Shown here in pieces: positions 27,020 to 34,958 of a stretch of 64,000 nt of DNA. Every line of letters begins with the position of its first letter. Position 1 is the first letter of the stretch. Location of the stretch: assembly GCF_900129485.1 (NCBI RefSeq), contig NZ_FQVW01000003.1, positions 1 through 64,000 on the forward strand. Reading direction: 5' to 3'. The notes under the pieces were generated by a model, which was not told the DNA's origin, did not search any database, and was given only the letters and a program-made list of their open reading frames with translations. The DNA comes from Ornithinibacillus halophilus (GTDB lineage: Bacteria; Bacillota; Bacilli; Bacillales; Amphibacillaceae). A program made the position numbers and the translations under genes.

Positions 27020-27739
27020 ATGAATGTAGCTATAGAATTCAAGGATGTAAATTATACTGCAGACGGGTTACATATACTGAAAAACATTACAGGGGTTTTC
27101 CCTGAAGGACGAATCACAACCCTCGTCGGCCCATCAGGCGCTGGAAAATCAACATTATTTAAACTATGTAATGGATTACGCTCTTCCAGTTCTGGAGAAA
27201 TTTTAATTAAAGGAAAAAAGATTGATGAATATGACCCTGTTAATTTAAGGAGAAATGTCGGGATTGCCTTACAAAGCGCAACGATGACTAAGGGAACTGT
27301 ATTAGAAAATCTTGAGCTCCCTTTAACATTGCAGGGGGAAAGAATTGATAAGGATTACGCTAAAGAACTGCTCCACGATGTTGGTCTAAGTGAAGAGTTT
27401 ATGGAACGTAATGCAAAAGACTTATCTGGCGGACAACGGCAAAAATTGTCCATTGCTCGTACCCTTGTCAATAAACCAAAGATACTGCTTCTAGATGAGA
27501 TTACCTCCTCATTAGATCGAGTATCACAACATGATATTGAAGAATTAATTGAAAAAGTAAATAAAAAATATGGTACGACAATGATTTGGATTACCCATAA
27601 TCTTGAACAAGCCATAAACATCGGCCAATATACGTGGGTAATGATGCAAGGGGAATTGATTGAATCTGGAGATAGCTCCTTATTAAACTCTCCAAAAGAT
27701 GAACGGGTACAACAATTTGTAAAGGGGGAACTTGGATGA
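27020..27739 (+). CDS. ABC transporter ATPase, FetA (YbbL)-like
   Basis: 239 residues: Walker A GPSGAGKST, signature LSGGQRQKLSIAR, Walker B ILLLDEITSS and switch histidine WITHN. It is coupled by ATGA to a UPF0014 permease gene, the exact pairing of E. coli FetA/FetB, which exports iron and helps survival under peroxide stress. The metal specificity here is inferred from the family. GAGGTGAG precedes the ATG. Transcribed divergently from the ABC-2 operon. Confidence 0.83.
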   Translation: MNVAIEFKDVNYTADGLHILKNITGVFPEGRITTLVGPSGAGKSTLFKLCNGLRSSSSGEILIKGKKIDEYDPVNLRRNVGIALQSATMTKGTVLENLELPLTLQGERIDKDYAKELLHDVGLSEEFMERNAKDLSGGQRQKLSIARTLVNKPKILLLDEITSSLDRVSQHDIEELIEKVNKKYGTTMIWITHNLEQAINIGQYTWVMMQGELIESGDSSLLNSPKDERVQQFVKGELG

Positions 27740-28494
27740 GTTATTTAACATTATCCCTCACATTAATATTTGTGCTTATTCCAATTATATTATCAAAAAC
27801 CCTTAACCTAGGATTAGAAAAAGATACAATTATTGCAACTGTACGTTCCATTATTCAGTTGTTAGCTGTCGGTTATATCCTGCAATATGTTTTTGATGCA
27901 GAGCATTTTATCTATTTATCATTAATGATTCTTTTAATGATTGCAGCAGCTACACAAAACGCTCGCAGAAAAGGAGCCTCTATCAGAGGTATTACATGGA
28001 AGTTAATTGTGACGTTTATCTTTGTGGAAGTGTTAACTCAAGGGATTTTGCTTGGCCTTGGAATCATCCCACCTACTCCACAGTTTATTATTCCTATTAG
28101 TGGAATGGTGATTGGGAATTCGATGGTACTTGGTATATTATTCTTGAATCGTTTTACAGCTGAAGTAGAAGATCATCAGGATGAAACAGAATTGATTTTG
28201 ACTCTTGGTGGCACTCCTAAGCAAGCGATTCACAGACAATTAATTAATTCCATAAAAGCCAGTACCATTCCAACGATTGAAAGCCAAAAAACCATTGGAT
28301 TGGTACAATTACCTGGAATGATGAGTGGTCAAATAATAGCTGGTGCAGATCCAGTACAAGCCGTTCAATTTCAGTTGCTCATTCTCTTCATCTTATTAAC
28401 TACAGCAGTTGTCACAAGCATAATGCTAGGATTTCTTTCTTATCCAACATTATTTAATGAACGAATGCAGTTTTTGAAATTTGAAAGTAAATAG
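27736..28494 (+). CDS. ABC transporter permease, FetB (YbbM) UPF0014 family
   Basis: 252 residues, about seven hydrophobic helices, with the family motifs ISGMVIGNSMVLG and LTLGGTPKQAIHRQL and the segment QLPGMMSGQIIAGADPVQAVQ (shown over its key part). It matches the FetB/YbbM family, the membrane half of a predicted iron exporter with the preceding ATPase. The stop codon runs directly into a tandem repeat array and then a terminator shared with the convergent CueP-like gene. Confidence 0.83.
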   Translation: MSYLTLSLTLIFVLIPIILSKTLNLGLEKDTIIATVRSIIQLLAVGYILQYVFDAEHFIYLSLMILLMIAAATQNARRKGASIRGITWKLIVTFIFVEVLTQGILLGLGIIPPTPQFIIPISGMVIGNSMVLGILFLNRFTAEVEDHQDETELILTLGGTPKQAIHRQLINSIKASTIPTIESQKTIGLVQLPGMMSGQIIAGADPVQAVQFQLLILFILLTTAVVTSIMLGFLSYPTLFNERMQFLKFESK

Positions 28495-28511
28495 TTGGGG
28501 ACTCAGGGGAC

Positions 28512-28770
28512 GAGCGATTTCTTTTTTGTGAGGAGCGAATTTCTCCGGGAGCGAGCGATTTCTCCTTGGTGGGAGCGAATTTCACTGGGGGGACGAGCGA
28601 TTTCTTCTTGGTGCGGAGCGAATCTCTCTGAGGGCGATCGATTTCTCCTTGGTGGGAGCGACTTTCACTGGGGGCGAGCGATTTCTTCTTGGTGCGGAGC
28701 GAATTTCTCTGAGGGCGAGCGATTTCCTCAGGGTGCGGAGCAACTTTCACTGGGGGGTGAGCAAATTTAA
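28512..28770. repeat. Tandem GAGCGA array, 13 units of 20-22 bp
   Basis: GAGCGA (with GATCGA and GAGCAA variants) begins at 28512, 28533, 28553, 28573, 28595, 28616, 28636, 28656, 28676, 28697, 28717, 28738 and 28759. Steps are 20-22 bp, mean about 20.6, close to two helical turns. Two unit types alternate: GAGCGATTTCTTCTTGGTG and GAGCGAATTTCACTGGGG. In the middle the order repeats as four-unit blocks of about 82 bp. It begins 18 bp after the fetB-like stop. The open frames through it contain no recognisable protein. Confidence 0.9.
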
Positions 28771-28810
28771 CGCTTCGTTGAACATCTTACTAGATAGCCC
28801 CTTCTAACGA

Positions 28811-28838
28811 AAAAACACACCCAAATAGGTGTGTTTTT
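28811..28838. terminator. Bidirectional terminator between FetB-like and CueP-like genes
   Basis: Perfect 11-bp stem AAAAACACACC / GGTGTGTTTTT with a six-base loop. A- and T-runs on both sides let it serve both convergent genes. Confidence 0.88.
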
Positions 28839-28840
28839 AT

Positions 28841-29371
28841 TTACATTAATTGCATCGTTGTTATGCAAGTATTATCGCCTTCGTATGTTGTGATTTCAGA
28901 TTCAGATGTTTTTCCATCCTGTGTAATAGTAACATTAAATGTTTGTTCTCGTGGAAGCCATAAATCAATGAATCCATTCTCCATTGTTTTTATCGTTTCA
29001 TCCACTATCACATTTCCATCTTCATCTTCAATATATATATCAAATTCTTCTTCTACTAACTCACCTTGGCATCCAGTTAGACTGTGAATGGCACATGGAT
29101 GAGTTTCATTAAAAAACGGTGCGATTGATACAAAGAACTCATCTTCTGGTAAATCATAAGTTGTCTCATTATCATCGCTGTCTGTAACAATTAGTTCATG
29201 TGATGTAATCGATGCTGTCACATCACCATCATAATTTCGCAAACTATAATCTTCTACCATTTGTTTAACATCAACATCCTGAGTTTCCTCATTATTTGAA
29301 GTGCTCTCATCACATGCAGCTATTACCAAAACCAGTAATATCCCAATCAGAGTAATAAGTATTTTTTTCAT
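28841..29371 (-). CDS. CueP family copper-binding lipoprotein
   Basis: 176 residues. The signal peptide ends at lipobox cysteine 20. The CueP signature is clear: PCAIHSLTGCQGEL with cysteines 93 and 101 (C-x7-C) and a third cysteine 169 in DNTCITTMQL near the C-terminus. This is the same three-cysteine arrangement as Salmonella CueP, which binds copper in the periplasm. Here it would be membrane-anchored outside a Gram-positive cell. GAGGT supports the ATG at 29371, two codons inside the longer frame. It is convergent with the FetAB-like pair. Confidence 0.82.
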   Translation of the reverse strand: MKKILITLIGILLVLVIAACDESTSNNEETQDVDVKQMVEDYSLRNYDGDVTASITSHELIVTDSDDNETTYDLPEDEFFVSIAPFFNETHPCAIHSLTGCQGELVEEEFDIYIEDEDGNVIVDETIKTMENGFIDLWLPREQTFNVTITQDGKTSESEITTYEGDNTCITTMQLM

Positions 29372-29598
29372 ATACAATACCTCACTTATATTGTTATGGT
29401 GGTATTTATAATTGCAAGAGTAAACTTACCAACAGAACTTATTTTACCACAAAATCCATCTATAAATAGGTTTGTCACTGAATGTACAAATATTATCGTG
29501 ACGTTCGATATTTTTCTTTTTGATTACTTGGTTTAAGTATAGTTGTTAAAATGATATGCTTTAATTAGAATTAATGGTAGTACTGAGGGAGGTAAACC

Positions 29599-30528
29599 AT
29601 GAAAAAAGTTCAAATCGGTAAAACAGATCTATATGTCAATCCTGTAGGGCTTGGTGCCAATGCAGTTGGTGGTCACAATTTGTATCCAAATACAGATGAT
29701 GAATCAGGAAAAGAACTAGTTAGATCCGCTGTTAATGCTGGATTAGATTATATCGATACTGCATTTAGCTATGGATACGGAAGATCTGAAGAATTAATTG
29801 GGGAAACTCTTAAGGAATTAGGTAATCGAAATGAAATCGTGATTGCAACAAAAGGTGCTCAAAGGATCGTAGGGGAAGAGCGAATAATCGATAACTCTCC
29901 AGATTTCTTAAAAGAAACAATAGATGCCAGCTTAAAGCGTCTACAAACAGACTATATCGATCTTTTTTACATACATTCTCCTGACGCAAGTACACCTAAA
30001 TATGAAGCTGTTGGTGCATTGAAAGAGTTAAAGGATGCAGGGAAGATAAGAGCTATTGGCGTGTCTAACTTTTCCATGGAACAACTTGAAGAAGCAAATC
30101 GTGATGGTTATGTGGATGTCTATCAGGGACATTACAATTTATTAAAACGAGATGCCGAAAAGGACTATTTTCCATTTGCAGCTAATCATGATATTTCTTT
30201 CGTACCTTTCTTTCCATTTGCATCTGGACTACTTGCCGGTAAATATACAAAGGATACAGTATTTAATGACTTCCGAAAAAACATGCCTCATCTGCAAGGA
30301 GAGGAATTCAAAACGAACCTACTTAAATTAGAAAGACTAAGAGAAATTGCAGCTTCAAAGCAGGTTGATGTGGCACATATTGTCTTAGCATGGTACTTAA
30401 CACGTGATGTAATCGACACAGTAATTCCAGGTGCTAAAAAACCAGACCAAGTTCTTAACAACCTTAAAGCAAATTATGTAAAACTAACTGATGATGAAAT
30501 ACATGCAATCGAAGAAGTCTTTTCTTAA
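29599..30528 (+). CDS. Aldo/keto reductase
   Basis: 309 residues, TIM barrel. The catalytic tetrad context is visible: aspartate and tyrosine in [19 protein letters not shown], lysine in IVIATKG, histidine in [15 protein letters not shown]-binding C-terminal segment: [18 protein letters not shown]. Family members reduce aldehydes and ketones, often under stress (YhdN/YccK-like). Substrate unknown. GGGAGG ribosome binding site; monocistronic, followed by a repeat element. Confidence 0.88.
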   Translation: MKKVQIGKTDLYVNPVGLGANAVGGHNLYPNTDDESGKELVRSAVNAGLDYIDTAFSYGYGRSEELIGETLKELGNRNEIVIATKGAQRIVGEERIIDNSPDFLKETIDASLKRLQTDYIDLFYIHSPDASTPKYEAVGALKELKDAGKIRAIGVSNFSMEQLEEANRDGYVDVYQGHYNLLKRDAEKDYFPFAANHDISFVPFFPFASGLLAGKYTKDTVFNDFRKNMPHLQGEEFKTNLLKLERLREIAASKQVDVAHIVLAWYLTRDVIDTVIPGAKKPDQVLNNLKANYVKLTDDEIHAIEEVFS

Positions 30529-30544
30529 AATACTTTTAAAAATA

Positions 30545-30915
30545 AGAGGCTGGGACAAAAGTATTTTAATAAAGCACAAACCCGAACAATGTTATATTTG
30601 TTAAAAATCATCGCTACGGAAATATACTTCGCTTTCACTTCCAGCACAAGTGCGACATCTGTTCAAGTTTCCTCCGGTCACTTTCACAGTGTCTTCTTTG
30701 CCGTGGGCGGCTGGTGAGCCAGGGAACTACTTGGTTAGGCTTCCTAGCACCCTTGCGCTGAGGAAGCCTGCTTCGTAGCATTACTTGTAGACGCAAGCGC
30801 ATCATGGGTCTCACCGATGCCTTTGCTCCCACAGGAGTCTACGTATATTCCCTCCGCTTAGCTAGCAAATCGTTCGTCTTTGGCAATGACTTTTTAGTTA
30901 TGTCCCAGCTCCTCT
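30545..30915. repeat. 371-bp element with GAGGCTGGGACA inverted ends
   Basis: The non-coding stretch between the aldo/keto reductase and the broken GNAT gene is bounded by AGAGGCTGGGACA (30545-30557) and its near-complement TGTCCCAGCTCCTCT (30901-30915). Inside is a strong hairpin, AGGCTTCC...GGAAGCCT (about 30737-30769), and other GC-rich segments. Similar GAGGCTGGGACA ends are common in intergenic repeats of Firmicutes. No transposase or reading frame of note, so a MITE-like or structured-RNA element is possible. Confidence 0.65.
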
Positions 30916-30933
30916 TCTTCTATATAAAAACTA

Positions 30934-31470
30934 CTAATCTAAGGCGTTCCATTCTTCTCTTAAAATCCCCATTCGAATCGAATCATAATAATTACCTTTG
31001 TAGTAGCGGACTTTTCGAATGCGACCTTCTAGTTGCATTCCTAGTTTTTCGCCTACACGAATCATACGCTCATTGCCAGACCAAGTAGTCAAACCAACTC
31101 TTACAACAGGTAATGTATTAAATATATGGTTCATCCAAAGCTTCAGTGAACGAGTTCCTATACCTTTACTCCAATTATTCGCTTCATGGATAACAATACC
31201 AATTTCCAGCCATTTTTCTTGATCATCTTCATAGTAATAGGAAAGAATCCCACATACAACTTCATTAACACAAATAACCCAAAAATCATCATTACCAACC
31301 CAGGTAATACTAGTTTACATAAATTCATCATATGGCTTTGACTTATGTGGAAAATATGGAGCGTCCCATCTTTTCCACTCTGGAGCATCGTCTTTATAAA
31401 TTAACTCCCATAATTTTGTTAAATCTCGTTCTTTTATCGGGCGAATTACTAATTCATTATCAGTATACAT
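30934..31470 (-). pseudogene. GNAT acetyltransferase gene split by one in-frame TAA
   Basis: Continuous frame of 178 codons from ATG 31470 (GAGG upstream), broken only at codon 52 by TAA (31315-31317). The N-terminal part reads NELVIRPIKERDLTKLWEL. After the stop come SITWVGNDDFWVICVNEVVCG, the CoA loop region NNWSKGIGTRSL, and the C-terminal GNAT end MIRVGEKLGMQLEGRIRKVR. This is a RimJ/RimL-type acetyltransferase. All the rest of the frame is intact, so the nonsense change is recent or a sequencing error. Confidence 0.8.
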
Positions 31471-31504
31471 AAACATCCTCTTTCCGAATTTTGATAGATT
31501 TTCC

Positions 31505-31543
31505 GATTGAAAAGAAGATTAGAGCTGTCTTTACTTTTCAATC
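31505..31543. other. Orphan hairpin in the gap before the MhqR-like operon
   Basis: The gap 31471-31778 holds a 10-bp stem GATTGAAAAG / CTTTTCAATC with a 19-base loop and a plus-strand CTTTTT tail, then the MhqR-type promoter near 31.7 kb. No plus-strand gene precedes the hairpin, so its role as a terminator is doubtful. Nothing else is seen. Confidence 0.45.
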
Positions 31544-31696
31544 ACCTTTTTAAATATATTATTTTTCATTCAAATCACACCTTTCATAATAATGCATCCA
31601 TTATAACACCCAAGGTACTTGTAATACAGATTCAAATTCTTGAAGTTCTTTATTATCTTTTCAACCTCGGAGGTTCATACTTATGATAACCACCCA

Positions 31697-31736
31697 TTGA
31701 CAACTAGACTTATTAGGAGTAAAATTACATGTAATT
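31697..31736 (+). promoter_or_regulatory. mhqR-type promoter with palindromic operator
   Basis: TTGACA (31697-31702) and TAAAAT (31720-31725) are 17 bp apart. The perfect palindrome AATTACATGTAATT (31723-31736) covers the end of the -10 and the start site. A MarR-type repressor binding here would autoregulate its operon; the assignment to the adjacent MhqR-like gene is inferred. Confidence 0.68.
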
Positions 31737-31778
31737 AAGAATACTTTAATTCAAAATAAACTAATGAGGTGCAAGATT

Positions 31779-32210
31779 ATGAGCGATAATCTATCATTAA
31801 AAGCATTTGTCGTCCTGATGAAAGCATCTAAGTCACTTCAAGAACAAGTGAAAAAAGATATTAGTAACCACGGAATGAAAACATCTGATTTTGCTGTGTT
31901 AGAAGCTTTATATCATAAAGGAAAACAAACGGTTCGTGAAATTTCTGAGGCAGTCTTAATTAATACCGGGTCGATAACTTATGTCATCGATAAATTAGAG
32001 AATAAAAATTATGTCGAACGTAGGCATTGTAGCGAGGACCGGCGTGTTGTCTATATCCACATTACGGAAGAAGGCAAACAAATAATGGATGAAATATTCC
32101 CTAAACACCAAAAGGTAATTGAACAAATGTTTAACGGTGTTAACAGTGAAGAATTACAAACAACCATCAATGTACTAAAGCGTGTCGGGCAAAAGCCATC
32201 CAATCAATAA
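31779..32210 (+). CDS. mhqR: MarR family regulator, MhqR-like
   Basis: 143 residues. Winged helix: SDFAVLEALYHKGKQTVREI, INTGSITYVIDKLENKNYVE, RRHCSEDRRVVYIHITEEGK. The LNTGSITYVIDKLE-like recognition region and overall length resemble Bacillus MhqR (YkvE), which represses dioxygenase and hydrolase genes until quinones such as methylhydroquinone appear. Downstream are exactly such genes. GAGGTG supports ATG 31779 instead of the frame start five codons earlier. First gene of a three-gene operon. Confidence 0.78.
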   Translation: MSDNLSLKAFVVLMKASKSLQEQVKKDISNHGMKTSDFAVLEALYHKGKQTVREISEAVLINTGSITYVIDKLENKNYVERRHCSEDRRVVYIHITEEGKQIMDEIFPKHQKVIEQMFNGVNSEELQTTINVLKRVGQKPSNQ

Positions 32211-32222
32211 GGAGGAGCATCA

Positions 32223-33176
32223 ATGAAAAAAACAGCAGGAATTCATCATATAACAGCAATTGTTGGTCATCCACAAGAAAATATCGACTTTTATGCAGGT
32301 GTATTAGGATTACGTTTAGTCAAAAAAACGATTAATTTTGATGATCCTGGTACTTACCATTTTTATTTTGGTAATGATGGTGGAAAACCAGGTTCAATTA
32401 TTACTTTTTTCCCTTGGGCAAATGCCTATCAAGGTCGTATTGGAGATGGACAAGTAGGGATTACCCCTTATGCTATCCCAGTTGGATCTATGTCCTATTG
32501 GGAAGACAGATTAACTAAATTCAATATCAACTATAGTAAGACAACTCGATTTGGTGAGACTTTTCTTTCATTCAATGATGTCCATGGATTAAAGCTAGAA
32601 CTAGTAGAAAGAGCCCAAGGAGAACAAAACATGTGGTCTTTTGGTGATGTAACTCCTGATGTTGCGATAAAAGGTTTTGCTGGAGCTGTATTATATTCGG
32701 GCCAGCCAGAACAAACCTCCAAACTTCTCACAAATGTTATGGGATTAGAAAAAATAGATGAAAATGAGGAATTTATTCGCTTTAAATCCCACGGAGATAT
32801 TGGAAATATAATCGATCTAAAAAAAGCAATTGACGAACGCGGTCAAATGGGTGTCGGTACAGTCCATCATATTGCATGGCGAGCAAAAGACGATGAAGAT
32901 CAGTTAGACTGGAGACAACACGTACAAAAACACGGATTTGGTGTAACACCTGTACGTGACCGTAATTATTTCAATGCGATCTATTTTAGAGAACACGGTG
33001 AAATTTTATTTGAAATAGCAACTGACCCGCCAGGATTTGCCAATGATGAAACCTATGAAAATCTCGGGATGGAGTTAAAGCTCCCACCACAATATGAAAC
33101 ATACCGAGAACAACTGAACAAAACTTTAATTCCTATCGAAGTACGCAATTTAGATCATGAAGTGAAAGGGGAATAA
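32223..33176 (+). CDS. mhqO: Ring-cleaving dioxygenase, MhqO/MhqA-like (VOC superfamily)
   Basis: 317 residues made of two tandem glyoxalase/dioxygenase modules. Metal ligands fit H in KTAGIHHITAIVG, H in VGTVHHIAWRA and E in ILFEIATDPPG. C-terminal LPPQYETYREQL is typical of the MhqA/MhqO group. These enzymes are thought to open hydroquinone rings during quinone detoxification. AAGGAGG; 12 nt after the MarR gene and 3 nt before the hydrolase, so one operon. Confidence 0.82.
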   Translation: MKKTAGIHHITAIVGHPQENIDFYAGVLGLRLVKKTINFDDPGTYHFYFGNDGGKPGSIITFFPWANAYQGRIGDGQVGITPYAIPVGSMSYWEDRLTKFNINYSKTTRFGETFLSFNDVHGLKLELVERAQGEQNMWSFGDVTPDVAIKGFAGAVLYSGQPEQTSKLLTNVMGLEKIDENEEFIRFKSHGDIGNIIDLKKAIDERGQMGVGTVHHIAWRAKDDEDQLDWRQHVQKHGFGVTPVRDRNYFNAIYFREHGEILFEIATDPPGFANDETYENLGMELKLPPQYETYREQLNKTLIPIEVRNLDHEVKGE

Positions 33177-33179
33177 ATT

Positions 33180-33785
33180 ATGAATCATATTTTTCAAGAG
33201 GGATCGGATCGCTCAAAACCAACATTATTACTATTACATGGAACTGGAGGTACGGAGCGAGACTTACTTCCTCTAGCAAAAGAGATTGATCCTGAGGCAA
33301 ATGTGCTAAGTGTACGAGGAAACGTCCTAGAAAATGGTATGCCTCGTTTTTTCAAACGTTTGGCTGAAGGCGTCTTTGATGAAGAAGACTTAGTATTACG
33401 CACGAAAGAACTGTATGATTTTCTCGATGAAGCAGCAGACAGATATGACTTTGACCGTAACAACATCGTAGCAGTTGGTTATTCTAATGGAGCTAATATC
33501 GCAGGAAGCTTATTATTCCACTATCAAGATGCATTAAAAGCAGCAATCCTCCACCATCCAATGGTTCCTAGAAGAGGTGTTGAATTGCCAGATTTATCTA
33601 CAAAACATGTATTTATTGCAGCAGGAAAAAATGATCCTATCTGCCCATCTCAAGAATCAGAAGAGCTTCAATCCCTGTTAGAAAATGCTGGAGCTAACGT
33701 TGTATTACACTGGGAAAACATGGGTCACCAATTAACTTATAGTGAAGTACAAGCAGCAAGTACATGGTATAAGAAGATCGATTAA
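33180..33785 (+). CDS. mhqD: Alpha/beta hydrolase, MhqD-like carboxylesterase
   Basis: 201 residues. Oxyanion region LLLHGTGGTERDL; nucleophile elbow VAVGYSNGANIAG with the catalytic serine; aspartate in AAGKNDPICP; histidine in MGHQLTYSE. It matches the phospholipase/carboxylesterase group that includes MhqD (YodD). Probably acts on products of the preceding dioxygenase. Its ATG overlaps nothing but follows the dioxygenase stop by 3 nt. A terminator closes the operon. Confidence 0.84.
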   Translation: MNHIFQEGSDRSKPTLLLLHGTGGTERDLLPLAKEIDPEANVLSVRGNVLENGMPRFFKRLAEGVFDEEDLVLRTKELYDFLDEAADRYDFDRNNIVAVGYSNGANIAGSLLFHYQDALKAAILHHPMVPRRGVELPDLSTKHVFIAAGKNDPICPSQESEELQSLLENAGANVVLHWENMGHQLTYSEVQAASTWYKKID

Positions 33786-33811
33786 TCTAGTTGTTCAAAC
33801 GTTTGTTTAAC

Positions 33812-33840
33812 AAAACCGCAACATTTTTGTTGCGGTTTTT
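33812..33840. terminator. Terminator between mhqD-like and cation exchanger genes
   Basis: AAAACCGCAACA / TGTTGCGGTTTT, five-T loop; usable in both directions for the convergent genes. Confidence 0.87.
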
Positions 33841-33844
33841 CTGA

Positions 33845-34798
33845 TTAGTTACGTAATATGATGAAAATCATATATAAAATATAGAGTATGACTAGAACAG
33901 AACCTTCTATTTTCCCAACTCTAAATTTAGTTCTTGAGAAGATCATTAATAGTACAGTTAAAATAATCATTACAAAGATATCAGTAAATACTTTTGTATT
34001 AACAACTAGAGGAGAAATCACTGATGCAGATCCAAGTACGAATAGAATATTAAAAATATTACTCCCAACGATATTCCCAAGTGCAATTTCGCTTTCCTTT
34101 TTTAACGCTGCAGTAATGGAAGTAACTAATTCTGGTAGGGATGTACCAACTGCAATAATGGTTAAACCTACTAATGTTTCACTCATTCCAAGCGAGTAGG
34201 CTATTTCCGTCCCATTACTAACAACCATTTCTCCACCAATGACGATACCAACAAGCCCAAGAACTGTAACGACAATATTTTTTGGCCATTTCACATTTAC
34301 AGGAATAGGCTCATTTTTAGTTTTGTTACGATTCTTTAAGGCAACTTCAAATACATAATACAAAAATACCGATAAAAACAAGAGAAAAATTAAACCATCA
34401 CTACGCGTAAGTAAGTTTCTTTCTTCCCCTTGTAAAAATACATCACTTATTAATATTAATAAAGCACCACTTGCTAATAATGTGAAAGGAATTTCCTTTA
34501 CGATTGTTTCTGTTTCTACCTTTAACGGAAAGATAATAGCTGCAATACCAACGACAAGAGTTAAATTGAAAATATTACTCCCTACTACATTACCAAGGGA
34601 AACATCTGAACTACCTTCTAGTGCTGCGATTATACTGACAGTGGCCTCCGGCGAGCTTGTTCCAAAGGCTACAATTGTTAACCCAATCAAGATAGAAGGA
34701 ACTCGTAGTAATCGAGCGATATTCGAAGATCCCTCCACAAAAAAGTCTGCTCCTTTTATTAATAAAACAAATCCAACGACTAATAAGATATATGCCAT
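33845..34798 (-). CDS. Calcium/sodium antiporter, YrbG family
   Basis: 317 residues with ten or so helices in two inverted halves. Both alpha-repeats of the CaCA family are present: AFGTSSPEATVSI with GNVVGSNIFN in the first half, and AVGTSLPELVTSI with GNIVGSNIFN in the second. Exchanges cations (Ca2+ or others) for Na+ or H+ across the membrane. GGAAGG precedes ATG 34798; the longer frame begins with TTG codons and lacks a site. Monocistronic. Confidence 0.88.
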   Translation of the reverse strand: MAYILLVVGFVLLIKGADFFVEGSSNIARLLRVPSILIGLTIVAFGTSSPEATVSIIAALEGSSDVSLGNVVGSNIFNLTLVVGIAAIIFPLKVETETIVKEIPFTLLASGALLILISDVFLQGEERNLLTRSDGLIFLLFLSVFLYYVFEVALKNRNKTKNEPIPVNVKWPKNIVVTVLGLVGIVIGGEMVVSNGTEIAYSLGMSETLVGLTIIAVGTSLPELVTSITAALKKESEIALGNIVGSNIFNILFVLGSASVISPLVVNTKVFTDIFVMIILTVLLMIFSRTKFRVGKIEGSVLVILYILYMIFIILRN

Positions 34799-34883
34799 AA
34801 ACGCCTTCCTTTTCAACAATCATTACAATTATTTTGCTACATAGAAGTATAATAATTCATTTCTATCTTATTAGAAAGAGAGA

Positions 34884-34934
34884 GAAACGTCACTTCATAT
34901 GGAGTTTTCTTACTCTCATAGGAAATGACGTTTC
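34884..34934 (-). terminator. Possible terminator of the catE-like gene
   Basis: Thirteen-bp stem GAAACGTCATTTC / GAAGTGACGTTTC on the minus strand (the single variable pair is G-U only on this strand), 25-base loop, followed by a weak TCTCTCTCTTTC tract. Confidence 0.5.
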
Positions 34935-34958
34935 ATATTTTTTGGATGGTCCATAAAC

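Noticed and set aside
28495-28770. Possible CRISPR array or repeat protein in the GAGCGA tandem region
   Set aside because: Units of 20-22 bp follow one another directly with no unique spacers, no cas genes are near, and the open frames on both strands give no recognisable protein; it is a tandem DNA repeat.
30635-31222. Small open frames across the 30.5-31.2 kb region
   Set aside because: They are shadows of a non-coding repeat element or of the broken GNAT gene in other frames, without ribosome binding sites or family similarity.
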